NCBI GenBank assembly: GCA_033063855.1
Contig: CP093830.1
Span: 16,492,854 to 16,556,853, forward strand
Source: Smittia aterrima
Taxonomy: Eukaryota; Arthropoda; Insecta; Diptera; Chironomidae
Direction: 5' to 3'
DNA length: 64,000 nt
Positions 47,306 through 60,838 of this stretch are shown piece after piece (position 1 is the first letter of the stretch; each line of letters opens with the position of its first letter). Below the pieces are notes generated by a model. It did not search any database, had not been told where the DNA came from, and worked only from the letters and a program-made list of their open reading frames with translations. The translations under genes were made by a program, and so were the position numbers.

Positions 47306-48867
47306 ACTGATTTTAATGATGATGTTAATTAGCGTATCAGACACAAAAGCAAATAATAAATATGCTGGGTCAAACTCAATTTTACATCAAATTGATTTTT
47401 GATTAAGGATTTTTTTTCATAATTTTGTTGTTGAAAGTTTGTCTAAAATTGGACGACATTTGAAAAAGTTAATAACGAAAAAACCCTTCTCAACTTTCAA
47501 TCCTTTGTGACTTTCCTATTTAAAAAAACATTTTATTTTATTTTGCTTTAAAAAAGTCGAAATCAATTCAAATTTATTATCAAAAAGTTAAAATATTTCA
47601 ATGAATAAAAATTATTTGCATAAAAGCTTTAGAGTGCAGGTTCACAATTGTTGGAATTCTTGATCGCATTCTATTAAATATAAATTTTGTACTCAACTCA
47701 CGTGCGAGTTAAAAATAAATTTCTCTGTCTCGTCGAGAAGAGTTCTCTCGAATTTATGTTCGAAAGTATGTTGAGCTCTCCCTTTTGCAATTTATGTTGT
47801 CGATCCCTTGGTCGATTCGCTCTCTTTTCATTCATGTTCGAAAATATTTCTCTCTCCGTTCATAGTTTTTGGATTCTGTTCGAAAGGAAATCTCTTGTAT
47901 CAGTCTAGATTTGGTGCTCGTCTCGAGTGGAGTTTCAAAGCAAATCCTCGCAAGAGGTTCAGTGTGTCTACCGGTCGATTGCAATAAACTTTTTAGTGAA
48001 CTACTCGGAAAACTAACAAAGACGGGGATAAAGCGTTGTGCAAATAATTCGCAGACGGTTGAATCGATTCTCGACATTGTGCGAAAAGTTACAAATTACT
48101 GTTAATAAATCAATCAGCTAAAATACTCTGAAGCACTGGGATAGCTCGTTGGCAGCTGAAAAGAAGAAAATAACGTGGAAATTAATGTTCATCCATGCGA
48201 AGCACGGAAATTTGAAAAAGGGAAATTTGCAGAATTAAAATGTTTTTTCATGGCAAAATAATTTCCATTGAGAAAAGTGTTGTGAATATAAATCGCTTCA
48301 TAATAAAAATGTTTCGTGTCTCAAACGAAAGCGAAAAGGTTGCCCAATAGAGTTGAAGTTGCTAATGATACAAAATAATAGACTAAGAAGGGAAATGAAA
48401 ACGTTTTGTGTCCTTTCTCATCCCGGATATCGAGTGAAGTGAATTTCAATATTGGCTTAAGTGAAAAAGGTTTTCTCAGCCTTCGACAAGAACGAAACTC
48501 ACTTTTGTGTGAAGGGAAAATTGTTCGAAAATAAAATAAGAAACAAAAGTGAATCCGAGTCGTAAAATTTCATGTTCTCTGGTGAAGAAAGAAAAAGCGA
48601 ATCCGTTTGCATAAAAGATTATTTTGTGGAAAATTCCGAAGACGAAGAAAGCGGAAATTATTCATGAGTTGATGCAGTGGCGAGATGAGAAGGTTTTCAT
48701 GACTTTGTGTCTCGATTCTTTGCAGAAGAGAAAACATTCTGATGCAAGACTCTAATTGAAATTCACCCCAGGAATAAAAGTCCGGCGTGAAATTCAAAAT
48801 ACCAAAAACAAACTCTATCGATTTTTCTGTGGATTAATAAATTGCTGCTGTTGCGTTGGAGGGAGAT
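47306..48867. other. Probable DOK7 upstream region, unique to the right side
   Basis: This 1.56 kb lies immediately upstream of DOK7 exon 1 and has no counterpart next to the duplicate exon at 32621. It probably contains the DOK7 promoter and 5' UTR. I see no clear TATA box and no coding exon. Confidence 0.5.
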
Positions 48868-51800
48868 CAAGAGCTTGCTGTGTCCTCAAACATGGTGGAT
48901 ATTAACTCAATTATTGAGGGGACGGTGAAGTTTCGAGATGGCAAGAAGGTAAATATTTCCGCAATCGTTTAATTTAATATTGCAATTCGCTACACTTTTA
49001 ACAATCAAACACCGAAAGGGACTGCTACATGAGGATGATTTGATTTTTGTGCGATGTACGAGGGGGAGAAGCGACAGGGGAAGCAAACGCATAAAAGAAT
49101 AACGAATGTAGCTTTTCATTATTTCAATTTCCCTCTGAACACACGAAAATCACTCAAAATATTTGCCCCAGCAGCGATGTTTCGGAATTTTTAAATTCTT
49201 TTGCTTAATCCTGTCACTCAACAACGCATCACTCGAGAGATTCCACTGAAAGTAATCGCATTTGATTGTCGCTTTTGTTCTCGTCAATTGACATAATTCG
49301 CAGGATGATTCCAAAGGATTTCCATATTTTAATTAAAGCTACAAACGAAATCAACTCGCAATCAAATTCGATCAATGCAGAACGAGGAGTTCTCATGGCA
49401 TTAGGCAAATTGAATTCTCAATGTAAAGTTTTGCTTCATTTCCCTGAAGATTAAAGATTCGAGTGGCAAGATAAGATGAAAGTTTCGATCAACATTTGCA
49501 GATGAGAACTTCTTCTTTCGATATTGATTTTTAGTCAGAAATCTAAACGAACTCGGAAACAGATTTTCGCTCTCGCCTTTCAATCATTTTAAAATATTTT
49601 TTGTTGATTTTGCTAAAAGAAACTTCTTACGCAACTTTCATTGTTTCGAATGCAAATTATTTTGTTTTCAATTTTGCAATCTGAGTTTTGTTTTCCCTTT
49701 TTCATTTCGTCCGGTAAGCGAAAATATTTTGCATTAATAATTCATGCGAGTCTGTCAAGTTTCGTCGCTTCTCAAACTCCAAAGCTGCACATCCCGAAGC
49801 GATTTTCATTATTTTTATGAGTAACGAGGAAACAACAAAAGTGAAACGCACGAGTTGAAATAATTTTCGGGCTGAAAGAGATGAAGTAAAATGGAAAACT
49901 CGGGAAGGCGGAAAATAAAAAGGAAACCGTAAATCTAACGAGAGAATGGAGTCGACAGACGAAAACATTTCAGAAAGAACTTTTTGTATCTTCATGAAAA
50001 TTATTGACTCGTTCCGGGAAGAACTTTCATTTTCCAACCAAAATATTCATTTTTCGATTGTAAACATGAAAGAGGATGAAAAGTGAATTGACTTTCGCGG
50101 AGTGAAATGTAGTTTCAATGTTTGTTTGTCGTTTCAAAATAATTAAATTAATGATCACTAAAGCAAACAAAACAAGTTGATGATAAAACTCCAAGACGTC
50201 GAATCTATTTTTAAACTGGAAACATTTTCTTATTGCTCTGCATAACTGTTTGAACATGGATTCGGTTTCACGTTTAAATTGATGACGAAAATAATTGTTC
50301 GGAGTGGAGTCGGAAATTAAAAATAATTTAAAAAGTCATTATCGGGTGATGACGATCGACGTCAACGAGGGTGCGAAGTCTGAGAATTTATTGACTTTCA
50401 CTGTTCGACTGAGTTTATCTTTGATGATGCCGAGTGAGTCGGGAATGTCGGTCTCACGACAAGAGACGCTTCAAATCAAAACGAGAACTTTTGTTAAAAC
50501 ATCAAATTTGCTCCGAAGAAAAGAGAAGAAAGGAAAATCCATTTGGATCATGATAACAATAAAGAAAAACCTCGAAAATGGATTTTTATTCACGTCAGTA
50601 GAGCGATGTGAATGATAAATGATTCTTATCACAACAACACGCAATCAAAGATTCCAAATGGAAGTTTATTGATTAACAAAATCGATTGAAGATGATTTGC
50701 GTTATTCAAAACAATTTCTCTCGATGACCATTTGGTCTTAGAAGTGAACGTAGGACGTTAGACCACTTGAAGCACAAGACATATTGCTGATTCGAAAGAG
50801 GAAATGGGCTGAGCTGAAAGGGGAAAGTTTTATTCGTAGCACAAACTGCTTAACTCTCCTAGACAGCAGAGACTTTCTCGTATAATTTTATGTTCAATGT
50901 GCTTTTCTACTTCCGCTAATTTTCTCCAGAGAACTATTTGTGTGATGTCTGGAATGTTAAATAAAAGATAAAAAGCTAAGAAGCGACTTCTCGAACGTTG
51001 AACTTTTTGCCTTTGAAGCCTCAACAGAAAACTTTCTCTCGAGTAGATCCTGAAGGGCTTGAAAGAACTTTCAAGTAGAACTGTTTGTCGAAAACTCATA
51101 AAAGGCCACGTTATCGTAAGCGGAAACATAAAACTTTGACATGAGAAAATATTATCGCTAAAGATGAAATCCATAATTACCCCCGAGCGTCATTCATGAG
51201 ATAGAAGACTTCAGAAGTGAGTCAACTGCTGCTGCTTGTTGTAACAATTGAAAGGGAAGAGACTAAGCTGTCTCCAGTTTCCTGAAACGCGTGTCTCAGA
51301 TGATAATGTTGTTCATGTTCTTCTGTTGCAAATGGAGGCGAACCTGACTCGCATACACAAACGTTTCGCTCTTTAGAGGCTCGAGATGACATTGAAGAAG
51401 ATTTAGAAATCATTCCAATCTTTCATTCATAAAATATTTTCTCACAAAGAGTTTTCCACGTGCGTCTCAGAATTTTAATGATGATGAAGAAAATAATTTT
51501 AAAGGAAGCGTCGACGTCGTTGAGTGAAGAAATATTGACTTTTTTCAATATTGTTGCAGCATCTGCTACTTCCGCCTCCGCCCCAATCTCAAAAGTTAGC
51601 AAATTTGTATTCATTAGATGAACTGAAATCCCGGAAAAATGTTTCAGACTTTTCGTCGGCAAAAGAAATTTTTCCTCGACGCGAAATCTTTTTAATGAAA
51701 ATTTCCTTTATTTAGATTTCTCGTTGAAAAATCTTACGAAACCTTCACAAACTTTCGTAAATCGTAAATTGTAACACGTGCGACTACGTTTTCTTCTAAA

Positions 51801-53001
51801 GCAAAACCCAAACAACACGCAAAGCAGCAATTAAAGTGAATTTCTTCACTCCAAAGGCTTTCGCAAAGGTTCAACGTGCTTAATCGACTTTTATCGCTGG
51901 CTGAGTAAACAAAACATGAATCGCTTTGGAATATTTTTTTTATTTAAATGACAAAGCCTGAGAGAACGAGATAAAATTATCGATTTATTGTTTGTTGTGA
52001 CAAATGATCTGAAGAAGAGAAAATCGATTCTTGGCATTCGAAATCAATTCGAGAAGTGAGTTAACCTCCGAATAATTATTCCTCCTTTCAACTAAGTTTG
52101 TGACTCTTCCAAGACTTTCCCTGTCTCGAATATTTATGATTAATGAGACAAAAGATTGTCTAGCTCATCTAACGAGCTTCGTTAGTTAACACGAGACAGA
52201 GTTCAATGAACAAATCGTTTAGAAGTGACGAAGATCCATTAAAATTCATGAGAGATCGATTTTGATGATGAAACTCGGTCAAAATTTGCTTTGACTGACA
52301 ATGCGATTCATATTTCAATCAACGCATCGATTTGTCGAATTCGTTCCCTTCCGAGTGAAACATTTGTCCGTAGGCAGTTACTTCAGCTTCGATTCACTGC
52401 AACTGTTCATGTTTGCATCCCTCGAGAAGGCTTCCCTTGTTAGTCTTACCACATGGAGTGCGCTGCCTGTTCAAATTTTATTTATTGACATTGGTCGGCG
52501 ACGAAAAATTGCGTTAAAATATTGTTCAAGTGCAACCAAATTGTTTTTGTTTTGCTTGTTATTACGATCCCTTCTCTCTTTGATTCGCAAATCATCAGCT
52601 CGTTGATGTTGAATCGTTCATTAAATTTGCGCGATTAAACGAGCTCAATATCAAATGAATCCAACAGAGTTTATGAAACATTCATAAATCGAAGAATAAA
52701 CGACGAGACGGAAAGCGAAACCATTCACATGTAAACTGAAGATTGTGCTCAGTGAAATTTATTTCTCATGATGAGGGTGAACGATGGAATTAAGATTGCG
52801 AAAATTTATAGCAAAAGTAAAGATCGCATCGCTCGTTAAAAGCAAAGTTACATCATCAGACGCCGGTGGGTCGATTTCAACATGCACAACAAAGCTGAAT
52901 TATAATGAACTTGTAGCGAGAGCCTTCTTAGTGTCAAGAGCGAACAGAAATTAGAATAACAATGAACTGGGTTTGTTTACTAACTCATGTTAGATGTCGC
53001 A
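48868..53001. repeat. Right arm of 4.1-kb inverted repeat
   Basis: Mirror of 28511-32643. It begins just upstream of the DOK7 ATG and ends in the middle of DOK7 intron 1, where similarity stops abruptly after the GATGTCGC segment. Confidence 0.95.
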
Positions 53002-56000
53002 TTTAGTAAAGCCACTCTTATTGTGAGACTAAAGCGAATGAATTAATAACTTGTGACAGGCGTTTGTTCCTCGTCGAGCCCGTTTTTGTTATTTCTTTTT
53101 TTCTCGTCACAAATTTGTGAAAAGGAAAATTGCTTGAAGCCGTTTCGCTTCGTAAAGACTTCAAGAACTTCCTTCTTAGCTTCATTAGTTCTCGAGAAAG
53201 CAATTTAATGCTTCAAGAGTTCGAAAGGTCTGCGCTCTATTCGAAAATAGTTTCACTTCATCCAATTTCTTCACAACATCAAAATCCTATTTAAAAAACA
53301 TTTTGGACAAAAGTTTATGACGCCTGATGCTCTGGTTTCGGTTTCAATATCGATTTTAGTTTCATTTGTGCAAACTTGGGCTCTTTATCTCTTTCCAAAG
53401 AGTCAACCTTTCTCATTTCGAGGAAATTCACAAAATTTTTTTGTTAAATCTTTTTTTCATTCGAAGTGTCTCTTGACTACAATAGAAAGCTAAGCTTGGT
53501 TTTAAAACGAGTCAGTTACAACAAAAGATTACAAAACTTTGAATGAAGAAAACATTTCTTTGATAAGACAAATATTTAAAGTGTTTTACAAGCGTGCTAA
53601 TTACAAATTCTGAATAGCAAACAGCGAAAAGCGCTAAGAACTAAAGATTTTCTTTGAAGATTCTCTTAACAACGGAGCGAATTTAAATTAACAGCACCCG
53701 CATAATCAAGCCTCGCAGTGATGTTGACAGTAATAAATTATTTAATCACTCAGGCGAACAATTTTCCAAGCATCTGCTTGAAGTTCCCTTGAATTTACTG
53801 ATCTTACGTTAACCTGAGAGATAAGTTAATTGAATGTAAAGTTTGATTTAAAGTTTCTCAATTTAAATTTTCGTCGAGAGATGATACAAAATATTTTGAG
53901 CCATTCATCAAAGCCTTTTTAAGTAAACAAACTCACCGAACATCGACCAACAAATTCGGCTCACCATTCGGTTAAAAACAAATTTTGTTAGAGGCAAATT
54001 CTCATGTTTGCTTAGGGTTTTAAATGTGGAATTAACTTCTTGAATTAGAAATGTGAAATGTTCAATTAATTTGAATATAAAATTAATTAATTTTATTTGT
54101 TCAGACAAACAGACAAATAAAGTGAAACTCAATAAAAAAAAGCTTTTTCTTCTCTTGGACCACAAATTGCGAATAAATAATATTCGAACGAAAATAAAAA
54201 GCTTTTCCTGTCCCTATGCAGTCATAAGTCGTTATCGAAGTGAAATTAACAAACGACTCATAGGAGAGACACAATATTTATGCGGACAGACATGAAAGAA
54301 ACCGAAACAATACCGAATGATGATTTTCTCTAGGGAAAGAGCGAAAATTTGGGGAAACAAAGAGTTTTTCGTCTGATTCTATTTAAAAATGCTGCAAGCG
54401 TGTTTGCCTTAAATTAATTCTCTGCAAACTCTTCCCGACTCTCATGCGAACTAAAACATTCGTTTGTGTTGTTTTCTTTTTTTGTTTATTTCACTTTTCT
54501 GCTTTCGCTCGTTCGATGGAAAATATTTCCGATGTGGGGGGTTGGGTTTGAATAAATAAAATTTCGCTATACTCAAACGGAATTAAAATTTAAACATTTC
54601 CTTTCTCTTCTTTTTCAGTGGAAATCGCGATGGTGTGTGATGAGAAAACTGTCACCGGTTGCAGGTAAAATTTGTAGCGACATTAGCATGAAACATTCAT
54701 CATCGCGCTTTGTGTGAACTTTTACACCTTTCGATGAATTAAAACTTTTTCAATTACGTTTCCCTCGTATGTTCCTCTTAAATAACTTATTTGATAAATT
54801 TCCTCTGCACAAGTTTGCGCTAACAAAACAAAAATTAAAGTTTCTCTCGCTTTGAACTTTTATGATTATTGGAAAAGTTGGTCGGGGGAAGAATTAAACT
54901 CTTTCACTTCCCTGATCTTCGAAATTTGATGTCAAATCGATTTGAACTAACACCAATCTTTTCTGGACTCACGTTCAATGAATTTCCATTGAATTCTTTG
55001 ATTAAATTTTGTAAGCAAATCCTTTAGAAACTCGACCCCTTTCGTTTAACTTGATATGTTTGCATGTCACTTCAAATGGAAAGAAACTAATTTGAGTGCA
55101 TGGTTTTAATTTGAATATAGCATTTCTTGTGCCTATAAAACATAAAACAATATTCCTTACAATTCCTTTCGGCACATAATAAATAACAAAACGTTGTTCT
55201 CGATTTGATGACAAGGGGAAATGAATTGGAAGGTGAAATATAAATCATAATTAACGTGAGGTCGTTGAAACTAAGTCGAGTGGAAAAAGGTAGACAAATT
55301 TGAATATTTAGAACAGAGAAAACTAATTAAGGAGAAGACTTTTAGCAGGAAAAGGATGAAGTCTGTGTAATAGGAAGCAGCTTCGATTAATTTCATTCCC
55401 CACAAACATAATTTTGTCTTTGAGTCTCAAAAGCAAAACTTTGTCTATTCGTTAAGTTAATTACAGGAAACTTTACTCAAAAGGATTCTCTCGTTTTGCA
55501 CTAATTTTGAGATTTTAATTAACAAAATTACTTTTGCAAAAGTTTTTTTTTCGCAAACGAAGAATGTAAAGTTTTAGTGCAGAATGAAACGTTTAGAGTC
55601 TCGCTATGCCAAGACATGTCCTCGAGCCATAAAAGTAAAAAACTAATTTAAAATTTTCACTGCAAGTTAAAAATTACAAGCCATTATCGTAAAACTGAAT
55701 CTACGAGGAAACATGATAAATATATTTGAGCAGCGAAAAAGCCACTTACACTCAGACGATGTTTTTATGTCAGAGAATAAAAATTACGAGCATTTTTTGG
55801 TAAAAAAGAATTCTGTTCTATTATCGTGAGGACCGGGAAGCGAAAGAGACGAGAATTATTATCATTCTAACGATTGCCAGATGTGGGATGAGATTTTTTA
55901 CATCCCTTAGACTTGAAGAGAGACATTAGATCGCCCAGAAACTAATAAATTATATTTGGGTCGAGTTAAGATTGCGTCACGTTTTTCTAAATGTTTTTTA

Positions 56001-59000
56001 ATTAAAATTCTTTATTTATCTAATTATTTCAAAAAGGGAATTCTTCAATTTTTATTTAAAAAGTGACGGAATTTATATTCGTCCCTCGCCTAGACCTATT
56101 TTCCCCCTTTTGGACTTCTCACTGATGATTGAAGAGGATTCTTTTTCCCATATCGGTCGCTCAACACTTTAGAACAATTTGTTAACGCTGATAATAATTC
56201 TTCACAGCAATTGATCATCGATTCGAATTTCCATCCAAACAAAAAAAGATGTTCATAAATTTACCGACAGCAAATTTCAACGGATGCGAGAAAAAAAGGA
56301 GAAAACTAAGATAAATTGCTGGAGGCAGGGAATATTTTCTTTTAAAACTTTGAGTGTGAAATAAGAGCGGGTTGTAAATTTCTCGCAAATCATTGCCAAT
56401 TTATCTTGCAATGAGATAAATCGTCGAATCACGTCCCTGTTAAATTAAATTTATGCTCCGATTCACGAGGCATCGTCTAAAGTTTAAATGAATTTATCTT
56501 TTCGAAAATAGTTTAAGAGAAAAAGTTTTTGGGAAAAGACTTTTTTCCCAAAGAAAATCCGAATTATTTTAATCCGAGGCAAGATAATCTGAATTTGGTT
56601 TAGAATTTCATTTTAAAGAAGATTAGTTCTCCGCAAAAGCGAATAACGAAAAAATCCTTTTTAAGAATAAAAAAATTAATTTTCATAAGAAAATAATTTG
56701 TGCATGAAACGAAGCTAACTCTTTAATTAATCAACAAGAACAACCCTTTTAAATATCAATTTCTGTAACATGATCTCTAATCTTCTTTTTCTTCTCTCTC
56801 CAGATTGTCTCCACTTGCAGTTGTATAAAGATTCAAAAGAGCGCTACAAGAATGGTCCCACAAAAGCCTCTTTGTCCCTGGAGCATTTCCTTGGCATCGA
56901 GTCAGGCTTTACTTTGGATAAGGAATCAAATACCATAGCGATTCTATGTCAAGACGTAATAGTAAACTTAGCGTTTGATACACGAGAGATCCTCATGCAA
57001 TGGCAAGTGAAAATCTCAAGCAACCTAGGCGACGACATTCAATACTTAGTGTTGGTCGCCTCAGCCGCCACAAAAGTGAAAATTCCTGCGGGTCCAGCTC
57101 GTTTACACATTCAAAATCATCGATTCTGCATCACCACTGGAGTTCCACCGAGACTATCAGGAATGTGGAATATCGCTCATTTAAGGTTCGTTCGACACGT
57201 TTCACAACTAATTAGAAATCATCAAAGCGGATTTTCGTAATTAATTATTTCTCGTTCAACTAATTGACAGGCGCTATGGGGTCGTTGAGAATCGATTTTG
57301 CTTCGAAGGCGGCTCGTCGAGTGGTAAATGCGAAGGGTTTGTGGTTTTAATTACCGATCATGGTGATGAGATCTCAAATGGCTTTCGAACTGCTTCACAA
57401 GGAAGATTGAATGGGACAAGTCGATATAATAAATCGCTGCTTGACAGTCCACGCAAAATGAAAGACACGCAAAGTTTACGAGGCGAGAATTTGAAATGCG
57501 ATTGCAGTGGCTCGAGCTTTTGGCCGTCGCAAGAATCTCGTGGCATCGATAGCTTCATCGGCTGTGATTCATCTTCATTCATCGACGAGATAGATTCGAA
57601 TGACGAATTGAATCACTTTTCGAGGTAAAACGAAATTTAATTTTCATCTTCGTCGATTGCAGAAATTTCATTCTCTCACAACAGGAAACGTTTGATGACA
57701 ATGGAGCGTTGCATGAGTTGCAGTTCGAAGCGAAGTCTAGTCCCGTCGATGTCTCGAAGCTCAACCATAACCGATAATCAAGGCATCTGCTTTAGTTCCT
57801 CTTCGTACAAGGATGCGCATCAGCAAATGCATTTAGCTCAAAGCAAACCAACTGCGATGGACAGAATTTCAATGCGATCGCAGGAGAGCTGCGGTAACAT
57901 CTCAGAATTCTCCATGTCACGCCAATACCATCAGAATCCTCATTACAATTCACACGACACCTCATCGCATCGCTCGTTTTCAGTTCCACGCTCGCATAAC
58001 CCGCCGAGAAGCTTCGTTGGCTCCTATGAGAACTATGACTCACCGAAAATTCTCTCTCCCTCCAATGAGAATCAAATGGAAAACTACGATAAACCGAGAA
58101 GTGTGAAAATGTACCTGGAACAGAACAATGCGGGTGGAAAACAACTGACTGTGTTTAATGGCGACTACAGCAATTACGATACTCCAAACATCCCTAAGAA
58201 TATTGTTTGCGGTTGCAGGGGGAACAGCAACGGTGTCCAAAGCCACATTCTCTCGGATGATATGAAACAAGACTGCACCTGTCATCGTGTTATGTCGTGG
58301 GCTGACAATTGGATTCCTTGCCGAAGGGGAAGCGGCGTTGAGAACACTGGAATACCAATCAATCGAATCGTAGCTGCGAATAACTTGCAGGATCCAACAA
58401 AATGTAAATTAAGTGATTTTTCGACTGCGGATACTGACAAAAGCTCGCTCTATGCATTAGTAGATCCAGCAAAGAAACAAACGAAAAGACTGACTGAGGA
58501 ACAATCAAAACCAATTCATATTCCTCGTGCAACGTCTCAGACGCCCTGTGCAAATTATGCAAATTTAGAGTTCGAGAAGTCGCTCGAGATTTACGAGAAT
58601 GCAAAGGAAGTTTTGAAACGGGGGAATCATTTGAGCGCTCATCCGTTGAGGGAAGAAACGAATAAAGAAAATAATGTTCTGATACCGTCAGGGGAGAAGA
58701 CAAACGAGAATTATATAGTTATGGAGATTCAGGAGAAGGCAAAAACCTTCCCCGGCTACATTTCAATGCATCCAGTTCACTCACAAAGTAAAATCACAGA
58801 AACGAAACGAGACTCGACGCTTCCCTCGACACACAAAGCGAAGAAACTTTTATTGCGATTGGAGGAGAAGTCGTTTAGCAATCCCGATCTCAACCGTCCA
58901 AGCTTAGATTTTAAAATTGCCAAAGCAACTTCATCGAAACTTTGTGAAACTTCTTCGTGTGATCGTAAATTAGTTTTTAAAAAATCGTCATCGGTTGATT

Positions 59001-59959
59001 CCTTTAGATACGTTGAAGGTGATGAAGTCTCGCCAACGATTGTTGAGGATGAACCATCGTCACTTGCATCGATCGAGACATATCAAGATGCGAATGCAGT
59101 CGAGGATTTAAAGAAAATTGATTGCACGATTCAGAAAAAGAAACACGAACACATTAAGTTGGTTAACGTTCGACACTCGGAAAGTCCTTCCAAGCTTCCT
59201 AATCGTGACTCGTCAAGCTCCAACGACTCAGGAGTGTCAACAGCGTCGGTAGTGCCAAAAGAGTATAACGAGTTTGAGTTGCCCTTAATTAATCAAATCA
59301 AGAAACGACGACAAGTTAATCAAAACAAACCGTGTGTTCACTCGTCGTTGATAAGGCGGTCAAAGTCCTTTGATCCGTTTGGAGACCTTTCCTTCAACTT
59401 CACACAAAACCGACGAAACACTAACGGCAACGTGGCCATGCAAAATAAATCAGGGAAATGTCCGAGCTTAGGAGCAATCATGACCGGTCACATTGACTCG
59501 AATAGTACAAGTAGCGGAACATCTGACATGTCAGACTATATCGAAACCCTTTCCTTATCTAGTCATAGCTCATCTGATATTGAAGCTCTTAGGTAAGAGA
59601 TGTGAGAAAAAAGCTTTTCGAAGAAGTTTTATTTAATTTTTTTCTTTAGAAATAAACACACAGTCAACACTTTACGACCACGATCTGGAAAAGAATATCA
59701 GAACATCGATAGATCTACGATTATTCTAGTTCAACAAGCGAGTTCCCATTGCAAATCTGTTTCGCCTGTTTCATCGATATCTTCAAGCACAGCGAACTAT
59801 GTCAACATTACTCCAGTTCCTGAAAGTTCAGAGTCTCCAAGTCCAGGATATCAAAGTTCTTCATCGTTTCAAGAAGAATTCATTTTGATAAAAGTGAGAA
59901 ATGAATTTTATTTTGAAGATTTTCAATGAAAATTTAATTTTTCTTTCCAGGAAAATTGA
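48892..59959 (+). CDS. Dok7: DOK7 orthologue, PH-PTB adaptor
   Basis: Seven exons (48892-48948, 54619-54664, 56804-57185, 57271-57624, 57685-59592, 59650-59893, 59951-59959) join in frame to 999 aa. The start reads EGTVKFRDGKK then WKSRWCVMRKLSPVADCL across exons 1-3, the DOK7 PH signature, followed by a PTB domain (about 110-220) with the paired arginines HLRRYG at 162-163 and FCFEGG. In vertebrates DOK7 binds and activates the receptor kinase MuSK at the neuromuscular junction. The long disordered C-terminus carries YxxP sites of the Crk-binding type: NYDSP (Tyr397), NYDKP (Tyr414) and NYDTP (Tyr444), plus ENYIVM (about Tyr623) and NYVNITP near the end. It is about twice the length of the human protein. 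Intron 1 is 5.7 kb and contains the right repeat arm. Confidence 0.92.
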
Positions 59960-60838
59960 ATCGTCTTCTAGTCACCGCAGATTTCTTCAAAAATATTGAA
60001 TCAAAGTCTTCTCTCATTTTAGAAATTTAGGTTTACAACGTTTTCTGTAAATAAACAAGAAAAAGCTGCTAAAGGTTAAGCAAAACTCCAAAAAGAGAAG
60101 TATCTAAAATAAATATTTCCTTAATAAAGTGAGAGGATTCACTCAAAGTCGCGAACTTTGGACCTCAAGTTACTCTTACGTATGATAATCAAAATATTAT
60201 TGTAAAGGTAAAGTCAACAACTTCTTTCGCAATTCTAAAACACAATAACCAAAGCAATAGAGATTAGCTTTTCACAATTTATTTACGCGCTATCATCGCT
60301 TCCAATGAAAACTATCGTGTACAAAGTTCGAATTTTCATCGAAAGCTTTTTGATTTCTTTTTATCTTTAAAGAGAAAGCTGCAGAAGAATCAAAAGAATA
60401 TTTTCATTATCAACGAATATCTTTTATTTTCAGACTCGAATATTTTACACATTTTGTGATTTTAGCTTTTAAAATGCTCAACAACCGGAGTTTTAAGTTG
60501 AGAGTTCATAAAATTCAAACCTAACTAATGAATTTAGATTTTTATACCAAACTCTAAGGAGCGGAAAATATAATTTTCACTAAAAGCTGGAATAATCAAC
60601 AATTTATTAAACTCCACTTACGAGCAATAAGTAAAAACATTTTTTTAAATACTCGAAATAGAATATTTCTTACGTAAAAAATAAAAAGTAGATGACAAAC
60701 AAAATTGTTTTTGAATTTTCTTTCAGATTTTAAAAACTCAAGACTTTTACAATTTTCGTTCTTTATTCTCTTTCGGCAATTTCTTATGAGACACATCAAC
60801 AGATTTTCTTCTAAGTTTTAATTTCCACGACGAGAAAT
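59960..60838. other. Convergent 3' spacer between DOK7 and NDUFA9
   Basis: This is a tail-to-tail spacer with AATAAA-type signals on both strands (for example AATAAATATT near 60110). It is expected to be mostly 3' UTR. No further exon is seen. Confidence 0.55.

Noticed and set aside
57792..58703. Several minus-strand frames of 80-114 codons
   Set aside because: Shadows of the large DOK7 exon 5.
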